Position numbers and translations under genes: made by a program. From Thermaerobacillus caldiproteolyticus (GTDB lineage Bacteria > Bacillota > Bacilli > Bacillales > Anoxybacillaceae), in NCBI RefSeq assembly GCF_013761245.1, contig NZ_JACDUT010000002.1, positions 186,001 through 250,000 of the forward strand: a stretch of DNA of 64,000 nt, given 5' to 3'. The notes beneath the pieces were generated by a model, which did not search any database, was not told where the DNA came from, and saw only the letters and a list, made by a program, of their open reading frames with translations. Shown here piece after piece: positions 1 through 9,670 of this stretch. Within the stretch, counting starts at the first letter, position 1, and each line of letters begins with the position of its first letter.

Positions 1-2
1 TC

Positions 3-536
3 GATAAAAAATTTGATGCCGAATCGTTAGTCATCGATTCAAAAATGAAATTTCATATTTACGGAATTATCGCTTATTGTTATATCGTCGTCTATACAGG
101 CGCGCTTGTGCGTCATAAACATGCGAGCTTAGCGTGTCCTAGTTGGCCACTTTGCTCGAATACGCGCATCATTCCTGTTCAACTTCACGAATGGATTCAA
201 ATGGGGCATCGTCTAGCTGCTGGTTTGATTATCATTTGGATTTTCATTGCGACTGTTCGCGCCGTGAAGTATCATAAGCATCAACGCGTGATTTATTGGG
301 GATGGATCGCTGCATTCATTCTTGTATTGTTGCAAATGGGAACCGGCGCACTCATCGTGTTTACAGAATTGAATTTATACGTTGCCTTAGCGCATGCCCT
401 CTTTATCTCTTGTTTATTTGGCGTACTCAGTTATTTAATGCTGCTAGCTGTACGCAGCAAGCGCAATCAGCAACAACAACTGTCATTGAAGCAAGAACAA
501 GAGGTACAAACCATTTCGTCAATGATTGTAAAATAA
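3..536 (+). CDS. ctaA: Heme A synthase, C-terminal part (gene runs off the window)
   Basis: CtaA is a membrane enzyme that converts heme O to heme A for cytochrome aa3/caa3 oxidases. The frame is open from the first bases of the window, so the first ATG at 45 is internal. The visible 177 codons match the second half of the Bacillus protein: a membrane segment ending [12 protein letters not shown], the cysteine pair in LACPSWPLC, then [13 protein letters not shown], whose His is a likely heme ligand, and two further membrane segments. It is followed directly by a strong terminator. pycA converges on it, as in B. subtilis, where ctaA is divergent from the heme O synthase gene ctaB outside this window. 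Identity is by family pattern recognition. Confidence 0.93.
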   Translation, partial: DKKFDAESLVIDSKMKFHIYGIIAYCYIVVYTGALVRHKHASLACPSWPLCSNTRIIPVQLHEWIQMGHRLAAGLIIIWIFIATVRAVKYHKHQRVIYWGWIAAFILVLLQMGTGALIVFTELNLYVALAHALFISCLFGVLSYLMLLAVRSKRNQQQQLSLKQEQEVQTISSMIVK

Positions 537-568
537 AAAAAGCGCTGGATGTTTCCAGCGCTTTTTTC
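534..568 (+). terminator. Intrinsic terminator after ctaA
   Basis: A perfect 9-bp stem (agcgctgga / tccagcgct) with a 4-base loop is followed by a T run, immediately after the ctaA stop codon. Confidence 0.92.
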
Positions 569-614
569 TTATCCAGCTCTCCGCTGCCAAATGACCTCCC
601 TCTCGGCGTCAAAC

Positions 615-686
615 ACCCCTGCGGATGAAGAACATTTATCTTCAAGGAAGCTAGGATAGCAACATTCACCGCTTACTCGCAGGACG
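615..686. repeat. Dispersed palindromic repeat, copy 1
   Basis: This is about 72 bases between ctaA and pycA. Its ends are inverted (cctgcgg-type and ctcgcaggac). Read on the minus strand it aligns by eye along its length with the elements at 50351-50421 and 54361-54434, sharing the cores aaatgttcttca and gtcctg. It contains no convincing ORF. It looks like a REP/MITE-like intergenic element. Confidence 0.7.
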
Positions 687-724
687 TGGCAGTATTAGGA
701 AAAACTGAACCGCTTTCTCTTTTT

Positions 725-3700
725 TTATTTTGTCAGCTCAATCAGCAAATCACCTGTTTGAATCGCATCTCCATTTTTCACATAAATATCTTTAATAATT
801 CCAGAAAACGGTGCTTGCACCGTCGTTTCCATTTTCATCGCTTCTGTAATCATCAAATGATCGCCCTTGTTTACTTTTTCACCTTTTTCCACTAACACTT
901 TCACGACCGTTCCCGGCATAGTTGCTGCAATATGATTTGGATTCGTTCGATCTGCTTTTACCCGCTCGGCAACGGCTGACTTAATGCTTTCATCGCGAAT
1001 GATGACTTCACGCGGTTGTCCGTTCAATTCAAAATAGACGACACGCGTGCCATCCGCTTGCGGCTGACCGATGGCGACTAATTTGACAATTAGCGTTTTT
1101 CCTTTTTCAATTTCGACTTCAATTTCTTCTCCGAGCCGCATGCCATACAGGAACGTCGGCGTATCAAGAACGGAGATATCACCGAATTTTTCGACCGTTT
1201 GTGTATATTCAAGAAATACTTTCGGATAAAGGGCATAGGCGATCGCATCAAAATCCGTTACTTCCCGATCTAACGTATGGAACAATTCTTCTTTAATTTT
1301 GTTAAAATCAACTGGCTCTAACAATTCTCCCGGTCTGACCGTAATCGGTTCACGCCCTTTTAAAATGATGCGCTGCAACTCTTTCGGGAAGCCGCCGTGC
1401 GGTTGTCCTAAATACCCTTCGAACATTTCGACGACGGAATCCGGAAAATCAAGCGTTTCCCCGCGCTCATAAATATCTTTTTCCGTCAAATTGTTTTGCA
1501 CCATATAAAGCGCCATATCCCCAACGACCTTAGAAGACGGTGTCACTTTGACAATATCGCCAAACATATCGTTAACGCGGCGATACATTTCTTTTACTTC
1601 ATCCCAACGGTCTCCGAGTCCGACAGCTTTCGCTTGTTGCTGAAGATTGCTATATTGTCCGCCTGGCATTTCATGCATGTATACTTCCGTATGCGGAGCA
1701 TTCATGCCGCTTTCAAACTCTTGATAAAACTTGCGAACATCTTCCCAATAACGAGAAAGTTGTTCTAGTCCATTAATGTCGATATGTGGTGCGCGTTCTG
1801 TTCCTTCTAACGCGTAATACAACGTATTGGCACTTGGTTGCGATGTTAACCCTGCCATGGAACTAACGGCCACATCAACAATATCGACTCCCGCTTCAAT
1901 CGCTTTAGCGTACATATAAATGCCGTTTCCGCTCGTGTCATGCGTATGAAGATGAATCGGAATGTCCACCGTTTCTTTTAGCGCAGAAATAAGCACATAG
2001 GCCGCTTGCGGCTTTAACAAGCCTGCCATATCCTTAATCGCCAAAATGTGTGCACCGGCTTTCTCTAATTCTTTTGCCAACGATTTATAGTAATCGAGAT
2101 TATACTTTGGACGCGCCGAGTCTAAAATATCCCCGGTATAACAAATAGCTGCTTCCGCAATTTTTCCGGTTTGTCGAACCGCATCAATCGCAACCGTCAT
2201 TCCTTTAACCCAGTTTAAACTATCAAAAATGCGGAAGACATCAATGCCGGCATGGGCAGACTTTTCGACAAACTCGCGAATGACATTGTCTGGATAGTTT
2301 TTATAACCAACTGCATTGGCCGAACGCAGCAGCATTTGGAATAATACATTTGGAATTCGTTCACGCAACTTCAATAAGCGGTCCCATGGGTCCTCTTTTA
2401 AGAAACGATAAGCAACATCGAACGTTGCCCCACCCCACATCTCAAGCGAAAACAAGTTTGGCAATAATCTTGCTGTCGGTTCTGCAATATGAACTAAATC
2501 GGTCGTCCGCACTCGCGTTGCCAACAGCGACTGATGCGCATCGCGGAATGTCGTATCTGTTAAAAGCACTCGATTTTGCTCTTTAATCCAAGCGACAAGC
2601 CCTTCAGCGCCTTTTTCCTCGAGAATTTGTTTTGTTCCGTTTGGTATCGGCTTAGAATGGTCCACTTTTGGAATACGCGGCTTTTCAAAGACCGGTTTCT
2701 TTTTCTTGCCGATTCCCGGAAATCCATTAACCGTTACATTGCCGATATACGTAAGCATTTTCGTACCACGGTCTTTCCGTCTTGGGAAAACAAATAATTC
2801 CGGTGACGAATCAATAAATGATGTGTCATACTCTCCTGATAAAAACTTCGGATGTTGAACGACGTTTTCTAAAAACGGGATATTTGTTTTAATGCCACGA
2901 ATACGGAATTCACGCAAGTTACGGAGCATTTTTCTTGCCGCTTGTTCAAATGTCAATGCCCACGTAGATAATTTTACAAGCAATGAGTCGTAATATGGTG
3001 TAATGACTGCTCCTTGGAAGCCATTTCCGGCATCCAGTCGGACACCGAATCCGCCGCCAGAACGGTATGCCATAATTTTGCCGGTATCAGGCATAAAGTT
3101 ATTTAACGGATCTTCTGTAGTGACACGCGACTGAATTGCATAGCCGTTAATGCGAATATCCTCCTGTTTTGGAATGCCGACTTTCTGGCTATGAAGCGAA
3201 TGTCCTTCGGCAATGAGAATTTGCGACTGGACGATGTCAATTCCTGTAATCATCTCTGTAATCGTGTGCTCGACTTGAATGCGAGGATTCACTTCGATAA
3301 AATAAAACTGGTCGCCAGACACAAGAAACTCTACCGTTCCTGCGTTCACGTAACCGACGTTTTTCATCAATTTGACTGCTGCTTCACAAATGTCATGGCG
3401 CAGCTTTTCTGATAGTGAAACGCTCGGTGCGACCTCTACCACTTTTTGATGGCGACGCTGCACGGAACAATCACGTTCATATAAGTGGACGATATTTCCC
3501 TCATAGTCCCCAAGAATTTGCACTTCAATATGTTTCGGTTTTTCAATGAGCTTTTCGACGTAAACTTCATCGCTACCGAAAGCGGCTTTTGCTTCCGATT
3601 TTGCACGCTCATACGCTTCTTTTACTTCCGCCTTGGAGCGAACAATCCGCATTCCGCGTCCCCCGCCACCTAAAGCAGCTTTGATGATAATCGGATAGCC

Positions 3701-4168
3701 GTATGCTTCTCCAAAACGAATCACTTCTTCTAAACTAGGCACCGGCCCATCGCTGCCTGGAATGACAGGGATTCCCGCTAATTCCGCTTGATGGCGCGCT
3801 TTTACCTTATCGCCGAACATATCTAAATGTTCTTCGTTTGGTCCAATAAAAATAATTCCTTCTTCTGCACAACGTTTCGCAAATTGAATATTTTCTGAAA
3901 GAAATCCGTAGCCCGGGTGAATCGCATCGACGTCATGGGCTTTTGCAATTTCAATAATTCCCTCGATATCTAAATATGCTTCGATTGGCTTTTTTCCTTC
4001 GCCAACTAAATACGCTTCATCGGCTTTATAGCGATGGTAAGAGCCGGCATCTTCTCTTGAATAAATGGCAACTGTTCGAATGCCGAGCTCATTACACGCA
4101 CGAAATACACGAATGGCAATTTCACCGCGGTTTGCGACAAGTACTTTGTTGATTCGACGAATTTTCAT
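725..4168 (-). CDS. pycA: Pyruvate carboxylase
   Basis: This biotin enzyme carboxylates pyruvate to oxaloacetate in the cytoplasm, with acetyl-CoA as the usual activator. At 1147 residues it is full length for the single-chain type. The order is an N-terminal biotin carboxylase with ATP-grasp (GGGGRGMR near residue 165), a carboxyltransferase starting near residue 540 (DTTFRDAHQSLLATR) with the metal-binding HLHTHD, and a C-terminal biotinyl domain with AMKM, where Lys1112 is the biotin site. The start MKIRRINKVLVANRGEI is the family's usual one. It lies 67 bases after ftsW on the same strand. In B. subtilis the c-di-AMP receptor DarB (encoded here at 38651-39103) binds and stimulates PycA, so the two may cooperate here. 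Confidence 0.98.
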   Translation of the reverse strand: MKIRRINKVLVANRGEIAIRVFRACNELGIRTVAIYSREDAGSYHRYKADEAYLVGEGKKPIEAYLDIEGIIEIAKAHDVDAIHPGYGFLSENIQFAKRCAEEGIIFIGPNEEHLDMFGDKVKARHQAELAGIPVIPGSDGPVPSLEEVIRFGEAYGYPIIIKAALGGGGRGMRIVRSKAEVKEAYERAKSEAKAAFGSDEVYVEKLIEKPKHIEVQILGDYEGNIVHLYERDCSVQRRHQKVVEVAPSVSLSEKLRHDICEAAVKLMKNVGYVNAGTVEFLVSGDQFYFIEVNPRIQVEHTITEMITGIDIVQSQILIAEGHSLHSQKVGIPKQEDIRINGYAIQSRVTTEDPLNNFMPDTGKIMAYRSGGGFGVRLDAGNGFQGAVITPYYDSLLVKLSTWALTFEQAARKMLRNLREFRIRGIKTNIPFLENVVQHPKFLSGEYDTSFIDSSPELFVFPRRKDRGTKMLTYIGNVTVNGFPGIGKKKKPVFEKPRIPKVDHSKPIPNGTKQILEEKGAEGLVAWIKEQNRVLLTDTTFRDAHQSLLATRVRTTDLVHIAEPTARLLPNLFSLEMWGGATFDVAYRFLKEDPWDRLLKLRERIPNVLFQMLLRSANAVGYKNYPDNVIREFVEKSAHAGIDVFRIFDSLNWVKGMTVAIDAVRQTGKIAEAAICYTGDILDSARPKYNLDYYKSLAKELEKAGAHILAIKDMAGLLKPQAAYVLISALKETVDIPIHLHTHDTSGNGIYMYAKAIEAGVDIVDVAVSSMAGLTSQPSANTLYYALEGTERAPHIDINGLEQLSRYWEDVRKFYQEFESGMNAPHTEVYMHEMPGGQYSNLQQQAKAVGLGDRWDEVKEMYRRVNDMFGDIVKVTPSSKVVGDMALYMVQNNLTEKDIYERGETLDFPDSVVEMFEGYLGQPHGGFPKELQRIILKGREPITVRPGELLEPVDFNKIKEELFHTLDREVTDFDAIAYALYPKVFLEYTQTVEKFGDISVLDTPTFLYGMRLGEEIEVEIEKGKTLIVKLVAIGQPQADGTRVVYFELNGQPREVIIRDESIKSAVAERVKADRTNPNHIAATMPGTVVKVLVEKGEKVNKGDHLMITEAMKMETTVQAPFSGIIKDIYVKNGDAIQTGDLLIELTK

Positions 4169-4235
4169 GACACTTGCTCCTCTCCCTTCTTTCTAATAAA
4201 ACTATAACGGTTTTTTCAATTTGTAAATACGTTTT

Positions 4236-5456
4236 CTAAAAAGTCAGACCTCTTTTTTGCAATTTTTTTGTTGGATTCATAGGTTTTGCGTTTTCTTTAT
4301 ACTTCGCTTCATACTTCGTAAACATCGATACGTTCACTAATACACCGAGCGAAATCATAAAAAGAACGAGAGAAGAGCCACCATAACTCACAAGCGGCAG
4401 CGGAACGCCAGTAATCGGAATCAGTCCTGTCACCCCGCCGACATTAATGAATGTCTGAATCCCGATCATCGCGGAAACACCAACCGCAATCAAACTGCCA
4501 AATGCATCGTTGCACTTTCTCGCAATCCATAATCCGCGTAGCACGATAAATGCTAGTAATCCTAACACAAATGTTACTCCAAACAGCCCTAATTCTTCGG
4601 CAATAATCGACATAATAAAGTCCGTATGCGACTCAGGTAAATATCCGTACTTTTGAATACTTTTCCCCAATCCGAGCCCCTTGATTCCGCCTAAACCGAT
4701 GGCTATATAAGAATTGACTAGCTGAAACCCTTCATCATCAGCGTATTTAAACGGATCTAGAAAGCTATAAATACGCGACATGCGCTCTTTTGAAAAAATT
4801 TCATCTCCGATGAACGGGAAGAGAAGCGGAAAAACGACAGCCATAATCATCATAAAAAACAACAATTGTTTCCATAACAAACGGAAGCTCAATCCTGACG
4901 AGAGGATTAGGCAGGCAGCAATTAATAAAACAATCGTCGCTGTCCCGAAATCCGGCTGAATCGCAATAAGAAAACAAATAAATAACGTATAATAAATCGG
5001 AAATACTTTCGCCCGGGCTGGTTGTGATAGCCTTTTCTGCTTATTGGCAAATACAGCAGCCAAATAAATGATTAAGCCCAATTTTGCCAGCTCAGCCGGT
5101 TGCAGGTTAAAAAAACCTAACTGAAACCAGCTCGTCGCATTGTTCGCCGTATGACCGACGAACGCGACAGCAATCAAAATGACAGGCATTAGAAAAAAAA
5201 TAAATTGCACAATTTTTTTGTTCGCCCATATTTTATACGGTACAATGAGCGCAAAGAAAAACCCGATCATCGCAATAATCAACCATATTTTTTGTCTTTG
5301 ATAAAAATAATCGCTTGATACTCCAAAGCGAATAACGGCTGACACCATGCTGGAACTATACACCATAATCAGACCGAACGCTGAAAGCATAAAAATTGCA
5401 ATAATTAAAGGGTAGTCGTAAGATTTTATAATTTTTTTCATTAACTGCTTATCCAT
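4236..5456 (-). CDS. ftsW: Cell division SEDS protein FtsW
   Basis: FtsW is the SEDS-family peptidoglycan glycosyltransferase of the division septum. The 406-residue protein has about ten hydrophobic segments and SEDS hallmarks: QPDFGTA, the extracellular SHTDFIMSIIAEELG motif, and the C-terminal GLIPITGVPLPLVSYGG run. It is more FtsW-like than RodA- or SpoVE-like because of its place between ylaN and pycA, which is the B. subtilis ftsW (ylaO) site. An AAGGA lies about 9 bases before the chosen ATG; an ATG five codons downstream is an alternative start. Confidence 0.93.
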   Translation of the reverse strand: MDKQLMKKIIKSYDYPLIIAIFMLSAFGLIMVYSSSMVSAVIRFGVSSDYFYQRQKIWLIIAMIGFFFALIVPYKIWANKKIVQFIFFLMPVILIAVAFVGHTANNATSWFQLGFFNLQPAELAKLGLIIYLAAVFANKQKRLSQPARAKVFPIYYTLFICFLIAIQPDFGTATIVLLIAACLILSSGLSFRLLWKQLLFFMMIMAVVFPLLFPFIGDEIFSKERMSRIYSFLDPFKYADDEGFQLVNSYIAIGLGGIKGLGLGKSIQKYGYLPESHTDFIMSIIAEELGLFGVTFVLGLLAFIVLRGLWIARKCNDAFGSLIAVGVSAMIGIQTFINVGGVTGLIPITGVPLPLVSYGGSSLVLFMISLGVLVNVSMFTKYEAKYKENAKPMNPTKKLQKRGLTF

Positions 5457-5521
5457 CTTCCCTCTTCCTTACCCACTATTGTACTATAATTAATTCGTAA
5501 TAAAGTTCGCTTTTCCTTCCA

Positions 5522-5570
5522 AAAACACAAAAACTCAAACGATTGTCACCATTTCAACCGTTTGAGTTAA
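5522..5570 (-). terminator. Intrinsic terminator after ylaN
   Basis: On the minus strand a 10-bp stem (aactcaaacg / cgtttgagtt) is followed by TTTTTGTGTTTTT. It separates ylaN from ftsW. Confidence 0.85.
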
Positions 5571-5579
5571 CGTTTATCA

Positions 5580-5867
5580 TTATCGTACGCGTTTTTTCGT
5601 AGAGGCTTCATGAAGCGTCGAAAGCTCCCGTTCTAATGTATCAAGAAGCGCTTTCCCATCTTTTTCATCGACAAGACCTAAGCGAATCGCAAAATCGATT
5701 TCACGGGACAACCCAAACATTTGCGTATCAAGCACTTCTTCGTAAAGAGGGCATTGGGGCATTGTTAAGTTATCCATCTGTACTTGAATAAGCTTGACAA
5801 TTTTATCCGCATCCGATTTTAGAAGCGCGTACGCTTTTTCACGGTAATTCATCGCATCATCTGTCAC
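5580..5867 (-). CDS. ylaN: YlaN, small Fur-associated iron-homeostasis protein
   Basis: This 95-residue helical cytoplasmic protein is nearly identical in its core ([20 protein letters not shown], then [11 protein letters not shown]) to Bacillus YlaN. In B. subtilis and Staphylococcus, YlaN is known to bind Fur and matter when iron is scarce. The frame extends 27 codons further up, but that part is atypical. A GGAGG lies 7 bases before the GTG at 5865-5867, whereas the in-frame ATG two codons earlier touches the ribosome site, so I chose the GTG. B. subtilis has glsA (ylaM) between ylaL and ylaN; it is absent here. Confidence 0.92.
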   Translation of the reverse strand: MTDDAMNYREKAYALLKSDADKIVKLIQVQMDNLTMPQCPLYEEVLDTQMFGLSREIDFAIRLGLVDEKDGKALLDTLERELSTLHEASTKKRVR

Positions 5868-6021
5868 ATCCATCCCTCCGTTCTCCCCTAATCCTTCTAT
5901 AAATCTTAACGTGAAATGCGGAATTTTGCAAGATGAAAGACTTGTCACGAATGATTGGACATGACAAACGGCTTATTTATCATTATACTAAAAGCAGTGA
6001 ACCGTATAGAGGAGGATCGCC

Positions 6022-6519
6022 ATGGACTACATTATCCCCATTACCGGAAAAGTAAAATTCTCGATTACGCTTGATCCCGGTGTATGGATTTTCGATGACC
6101 GAAAAGTCGATTTGCTTACCTATTTTTCTGGCCAAAGCGAGGAAGAACCACAAGAAGAGGATGAAATAAAAAAGATTTCTGCTTATTGGGACCGTGAAAT
6201 TCAGGAAGGAGCGGTATCACCGCCAACATTAAAGACAGAAAAACGATTTGCGAAGGAAAAAATCATTACAGGAACATTCGCCATGCCCCTTGTACCGTTT
6301 TTACGAAATGCTGAGCCTCTTCCAGAAGCAACGACGCTTACAATTGTAACAGAGCATGAGGAAATAACGATTCCACTTGAACAAGCATATGAAGCCATTC
6401 TTGGGTTTTCGAAAGACGGAAAACCTTTAAAGGAAGATGGACCTGTCCATTTTTACTTCGGAGATGGTTCGAACCGTGAGAAACCGATTACGCATGTGCG
6501 TCAATTCATTGTAGGCTAA
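6022..6519 (+). CDS. ylaL: YlaL, conserved protein of unknown function
   Basis: This soluble 165-residue protein has no signal peptide or membrane segment. It is acidic near residues 40-50 (EEEPQEEDE). It is recognised mainly by position (between ylaN and ylaK) and by overall resemblance to Bacillus YlaL; no catalytic motif is evident. An AGAGGAGG lies about 5 bases before the ATG. A possible promoter (ATGACA, 17 bases, TATACT) lies just upstream. It is convergent with ylaK and they share a terminator hairpin. Confidence 0.85.
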   Translation: MDYIIPITGKVKFSITLDPGVWIFDDRKVDLLTYFSGQSEEEPQEEDEIKKISAYWDREIQEGAVSPPTLKTEKRFAKEKIITGTFAMPLVPFLRNAEPLPEATTLTIVTEHEEITIPLEQAYEAILGFSKDGKPLKEDGPVHFYFGDGSNREKPITHVRQFIVG

Positions 6520-6556
6520 ATTCGGATGTCTCATCCACGATGAGACATCCGTTTTA
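6520..6556 (+). terminator. Terminator after ylaL
   Basis: A 12-bp perfect stem (cggatgtctcat / atgagacatccg) is followed by TTTTA. The T tract favours the plus direction. Confidence 0.88.
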
Positions 6557-6562
6557 TGCATC

Positions 6563-7894
6563 TTACAATAAATCAGCGGCCAGCTGCGCAAGTCCAGAAC
6601 GTTCTCCTTTAATAAGGCGAACGTGCCCAGCAATTTTTTGATCTTTAAATTTTTCAACGACATACGTAAGCCCATTATTATATTCATCAAGGTATGGATG
6701 GTCAATTTGTTCCAGATCCCCCATTAAAATAATTTTACTTTTTTCTCCGACGCGAGTTAAAATCGTTTTCACTTCATGTTTCGTTAAATTTTGTGCTTCA
6801 TCGATAATAATGAATTGCTCCGGCAAACTGCGCCCGCGTATATACGTGAGTGCCTCAACCTCAATCGACCCCATTCCCGCTAAAATCGCATCTAATTCTC
6901 CCGGCTTTTTCGTATTAAATAAATATTCAAGGTTGTCGAAAATCGGTTGCACCCACGGCCTTAATTTTTCTTCTTTCTCGCCGGGTAAAAAGCCAATGTC
7001 TTTTCCGACCGGAACAATCGGACGAGCGACGAGCAATTTTTTATATGTACAAAGATCTTCTGTCTGCATCAACCCTGCCGCTAGTGCAAGAAGCGTTTTT
7101 CCCGTTCCGGCTTTTCCGACTAAGGTAACAAGCGAAACATCATCGCGCAGCAATAGCTCAAGCGCCATCGTTTGCTGAACATTTCGCGGGCGAATCCCCC
7201 ATACATGTTCATGATGAAAGATGAGCTTCTTCACCTTTTTCCCTGTATAATCTACAATCCCAAGCGCAGATGTAGAACCGCCCAATGTATCTTTCATGAT
7301 AATAAATTGATTCGGATAAAACGGGTGATTAGCAATTTCTGACAGAACCAATTCCCCTTTTTCATAAAAGCGACTTAAATGTTCAGCGCTTATGTATAGC
7401 TCGAGAAACCCTGTATAAATATGGTCAATATCGACAACACGATCGCTTAAAAAATCCTCCGCTTGCAACCCAATCGCATCCGCTTTGACACGGACAAGCG
7501 CGTCTTTACTTACTAAAATGACGGATCTCCCATTTTCTTTCGTTTGTTCTTCAAGAGACAAATTTTTTGCCACTGCTAAAATACGATTATCATTTGTTTT
7601 TTCAACAAAAATTTCCTGAAGCTGTTGAAAGGAGCGATGATTTAACTCGATGCGCAACACTCCACCGTTCTCTAAAGGAATTTTTTCATGAAGTTTTCCA
7701 TTTTCGCGCAAACGGTCGATGAGTTTTGACACTTGACGCGCATTCCTCCCAATTTCATCCATATACCGTTTTTTCGAGTCCACTTCTTCCAATACAACAG
7801 CTGGAATGACAACTTCGTTATCCTCAAAGGAAAAAATAGAGTAAGGATCTTGCAATAATACATTTGTATCTAAAACATATATTTTTTTTCCCAA
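6563..7894 (-). CDS. ylaK: PhoH2-type PIN-ATPase (YlaK)
   Basis: This protein fuses an N-terminal PIN nuclease domain (YVLDTNVLLQDP near residue 6, residues 1 to about 140) to a C-terminal PhoH ATPase domain. The ATPase has Walker A GKAGTGKT and Walker B FIIIDEAQNLT. PhoH2 proteins of other bacteria act as RNA helicase/RNase; the role of YlaK is not settled. At 443 residues it is full length. The start codon is TTG, read from the sequence, with a GGGGG tract about 9 bases upstream. It is divergent from ylaJ. Confidence 0.93.
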   Translation of the reverse strand: MGKKIYVLDTNVLLQDPYSIFSFEDNEVVIPAVVLEEVDSKKRYMDEIGRNARQVSKLIDRLRENGKLHEKIPLENGGVLRIELNHRSFQQLQEIFVEKTNDNRILAVAKNLSLEEQTKENGRSVILVSKDALVRVKADAIGLQAEDFLSDRVVDIDHIYTGFLELYISAEHLSRFYEKGELVLSEIANHPFYPNQFIIMKDTLGGSTSALGIVDYTGKKVKKLIFHHEHVWGIRPRNVQQTMALELLLRDDVSLVTLVGKAGTGKTLLALAAGLMQTEDLCTYKKLLVARPIVPVGKDIGFLPGEKEEKLRPWVQPIFDNLEYLFNTKKPGELDAILAGMGSIEVEALTYIRGRSLPEQFIIIDEAQNLTKHEVKTILTRVGEKSKIILMGDLEQIDHPYLDEYNNGLTYVVEKFKDQKIAGHVRLIKGERSGLAQLAADLL

Positions 7895-8032
7895 ATTCCC
7901 ACGCCCCCCTACTTAATTTATTTTTGGACGATCTGTTTGGACGGGACTTTTGTTTATATAGTATGAGGCAATGCATAAAGATAGAAGAATGTCTGCAAAA
8001 TAAAGTAAAAAAATACAACCGAGGTGTAAAAC

Positions 8033-8632
8033 ATGAAGATTGGGCGTCAGATGCTTGTTTTATTTTTTATGATGGTTGCTTTAAGTGCCTGCAATGTCAC
8101 TAATAAGCAAAACGAGGCAAACGAACGATCATTGGTTCAAGTGAAAAATACCGCTGATGAGAAAATAACGAATAAATCAGGGCAAGCGATTGCAAAACAT
8201 CTTGCTACATTAGCTAATCGCGTGCCAAACGTAAACGACGCAACAGCCGTTGTCGTTGGAAAGTATGCGATCGTCGGTATTGATGTCAATTCCAACATCG
8301 ATGCTTCACGGGTTGGAACCATCAAATATTCCGTTGCAGAAAGTTTGCAAAAAGACCCATACGGAGCTAATGCGATTATTATCGCTGATCCTGACTTATA
8401 TGCACGGTTAAATAATATTGCCAAGCAAGTAGATAACGGCCGTCCCGTACAATCCTTTATGAATGAGCTTGCCGACATTGTCGGGCGCGTTATGCCTGAA
8501 GTTCCGAGCGATTTATTTAATCAAAAAAACGAGCAACCGACAAAAGAAAACGACTCACAACTAAACAAACGCGAAGAGCAGCAGTTAAACAATCGACAAG
8601 AACAGCAATCCAATGATTATTTGAATAAATAA
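8033..8632 (+). CDS. ylaJ: YhcN/YlaJ-family lipoprotein
   Basis: The 199-residue protein begins with a lipoprotein signal ending in the lipobox LSAC (Cys22), so it is predicted to be exported and lipid-anchored. The middle (residues about 45-145) carries the YhcN/YlaJ domain with AVVVGKYAIVGIDV. The tail is rich in Asn, Gln, Lys and Glu and probably disordered. Family members in Bacillus are forespore or spore lipoproteins that influence germination. An AGGTG lies shortly before the ATG. Confidence 0.9.
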   Translation: MKIGRQMLVLFFMMVALSACNVTNKQNEANERSLVQVKNTADEKITNKSGQAIAKHLATLANRVPNVNDATAVVVGKYAIVGIDVNSNIDASRVGTIKYSVAESLQKDPYGANAIIIADPDLYARLNNIAKQVDNGRPVQSFMNELADIVGRVMPEVPSDLFNQKNEQPTKENDSQLNKREEQQLNNRQEQQSNDYLNK

Positions 8633-8666
8633 GAGCTTAGCCGTCATCGGCTAAGCTCTTATTTAT
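8628..8666. terminator. Shared terminator between ylaJ and the flavin-binding protein gene
   Basis: A 12-bp perfect stem (aagagcttagcc / ggctaagctctt) lies between two convergent genes, with A and T tracts on either side. Confidence 0.85.
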
Positions 8667-9121
8667 TACGCATTGCGTAAAGCGGCCATCACTTGATTGT
8701 CTAACTTAGCAGCCGCCTGAGCATCATATGTTTTCTCATACTTCGGTTCCACCGAAATTTTCGAACCGTAAAACATGACATCACGTACTTCGGTAATGGC
8801 CACTTCTACTAAGGCTAGCTTAAGAGGAACCCCTTCTATTTTTTCGACTTTAATGCTTGCTTTCCCACTAATCGAATACGTCGATTCGTTGGCGATAAGA
8901 TTGACGACAATAAGCGGATTTTGTTGAATGTTTTGCACGATGCGCGAACGGTTATCAACGGCAAAATAAATGCGGTCATCACTCGGTGCGTAAATCCACG
9001 AAACTGCACTGACATTCGGGCCGCCCGTTTCATGGTCAATCGTCGCAATCGTGACAAACCGCTCTTTTTGTAACGCTTGGAATAACGGTTCAATCAATTT
9101 TGTTTCCACTACATTTGCCAT
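8666..9121 (-). CDS. Pyridoxamine 5'-phosphate oxidase-like flavin-binding protein
   Basis: The 151-residue protein has the split-barrel FMN-binding fold pattern: ERFVTIATIDHETGGPNVSAV at the start (seen as two strands), WIYAPSDDRIYFAV, then LIVVNLI. Family members bind FMN, F420 or heme, and the substrate cannot be told from sequence. The frame extends 17 codons further up, but GGAGGG with good spacing precedes the ATG at 9121, so I start there. It sits inside the yla block between ylaJ and ylaI and appears monocistronic. Confidence 0.85.
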   Translation of the reverse strand: MANVVETKLIEPLFQALQKERFVTIATIDHETGGPNVSAVSWIYAPSDDRIYFAVDNRSRIVQNIQQNPLIVVNLIANESTYSISGKASIKVEKIEGVPLKLALVEVAITEVRDVMFYGSKISVEPKYEKTYDAQAAAKLDNQVMAALRNA

Positions 9122-9256
9122 GAAAAATCCCTCCAAAACGGTATTTATTTTAATGATATCTATTTTCTCCAAAAGTGGAAAGGAAAAAAGGGTTCGATCG
9201 CTAATAAAAAAGCGTGATATAATGAAAATAAGTTTATCAAACGATGAGGTGGACTA

Positions 9257-9457
9257 ATGAGAGTAAAATGTGTGCTTTGCGATCAAATTGATGTCCTTGA
9301 TGATGAATCATTGCTTGCGAAACGGTTGCGCAACCGCCCGATTCATACATATATGTGTGAGAAATGTTATGAACGTATTGCCGAAAAAACAAAAGCGCGC
9401 CTGGCAACAGGAAAATTTCGGGTTTATCGCTCCAAAACATCTCATGATGAATGGTAA
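9257..9457 (+). CDS. ylaI: YlaI, small zinc-ribbon protein
   Basis: This 66-residue protein has two CxxC pairs (Cys5/Cys8 and Cys34/Cys37), consistent with one structural zinc. The MRVKCVLCD start and the basic C-terminal half match the YlaI (DUF2197) family, whose function is unknown. An AGGTGG ribosome site is 6 bases before the ATG. Confidence 0.88.
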   Translation: MRVKCVLCDQIDVLDDESLLAKRLRNRPIHTYMCEKCYERIAEKTKARLATGKFRVYRSKTSHDEW

Positions 9458-9478
9458 AAAACAGGTTATAGAAGGTAG

Positions 9479-9670
9479 CGCGACATCATATTAGGGCTGG
9501 TGTTAAAGGCGGTCCAACCGCTGACCAAAATTCAAGTATATGTGAATATCGGTTTTACTCTGGTTCTTTGTATGGTTCCGAGTACATCGAATTTTTCTTT
9601 TATTACTTGTTTCTATTTATTTTGGAATTACATTTACGTTGATCGTTGAAAAGAAACAAGCCGCTCTTTT
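9479..9670 (+). other. Possible decayed membrane-protein gene
   Basis: After ylaI the sequence encodes hydrophobic fragments in changing frames, for example LGLVLKAVQPLTKIQVYV and YYLFLFILELHLR, then IVEKKQAALL. This suggests a membrane-protein gene broken by frameshifts, but I cannot name its family. Confidence 0.3.
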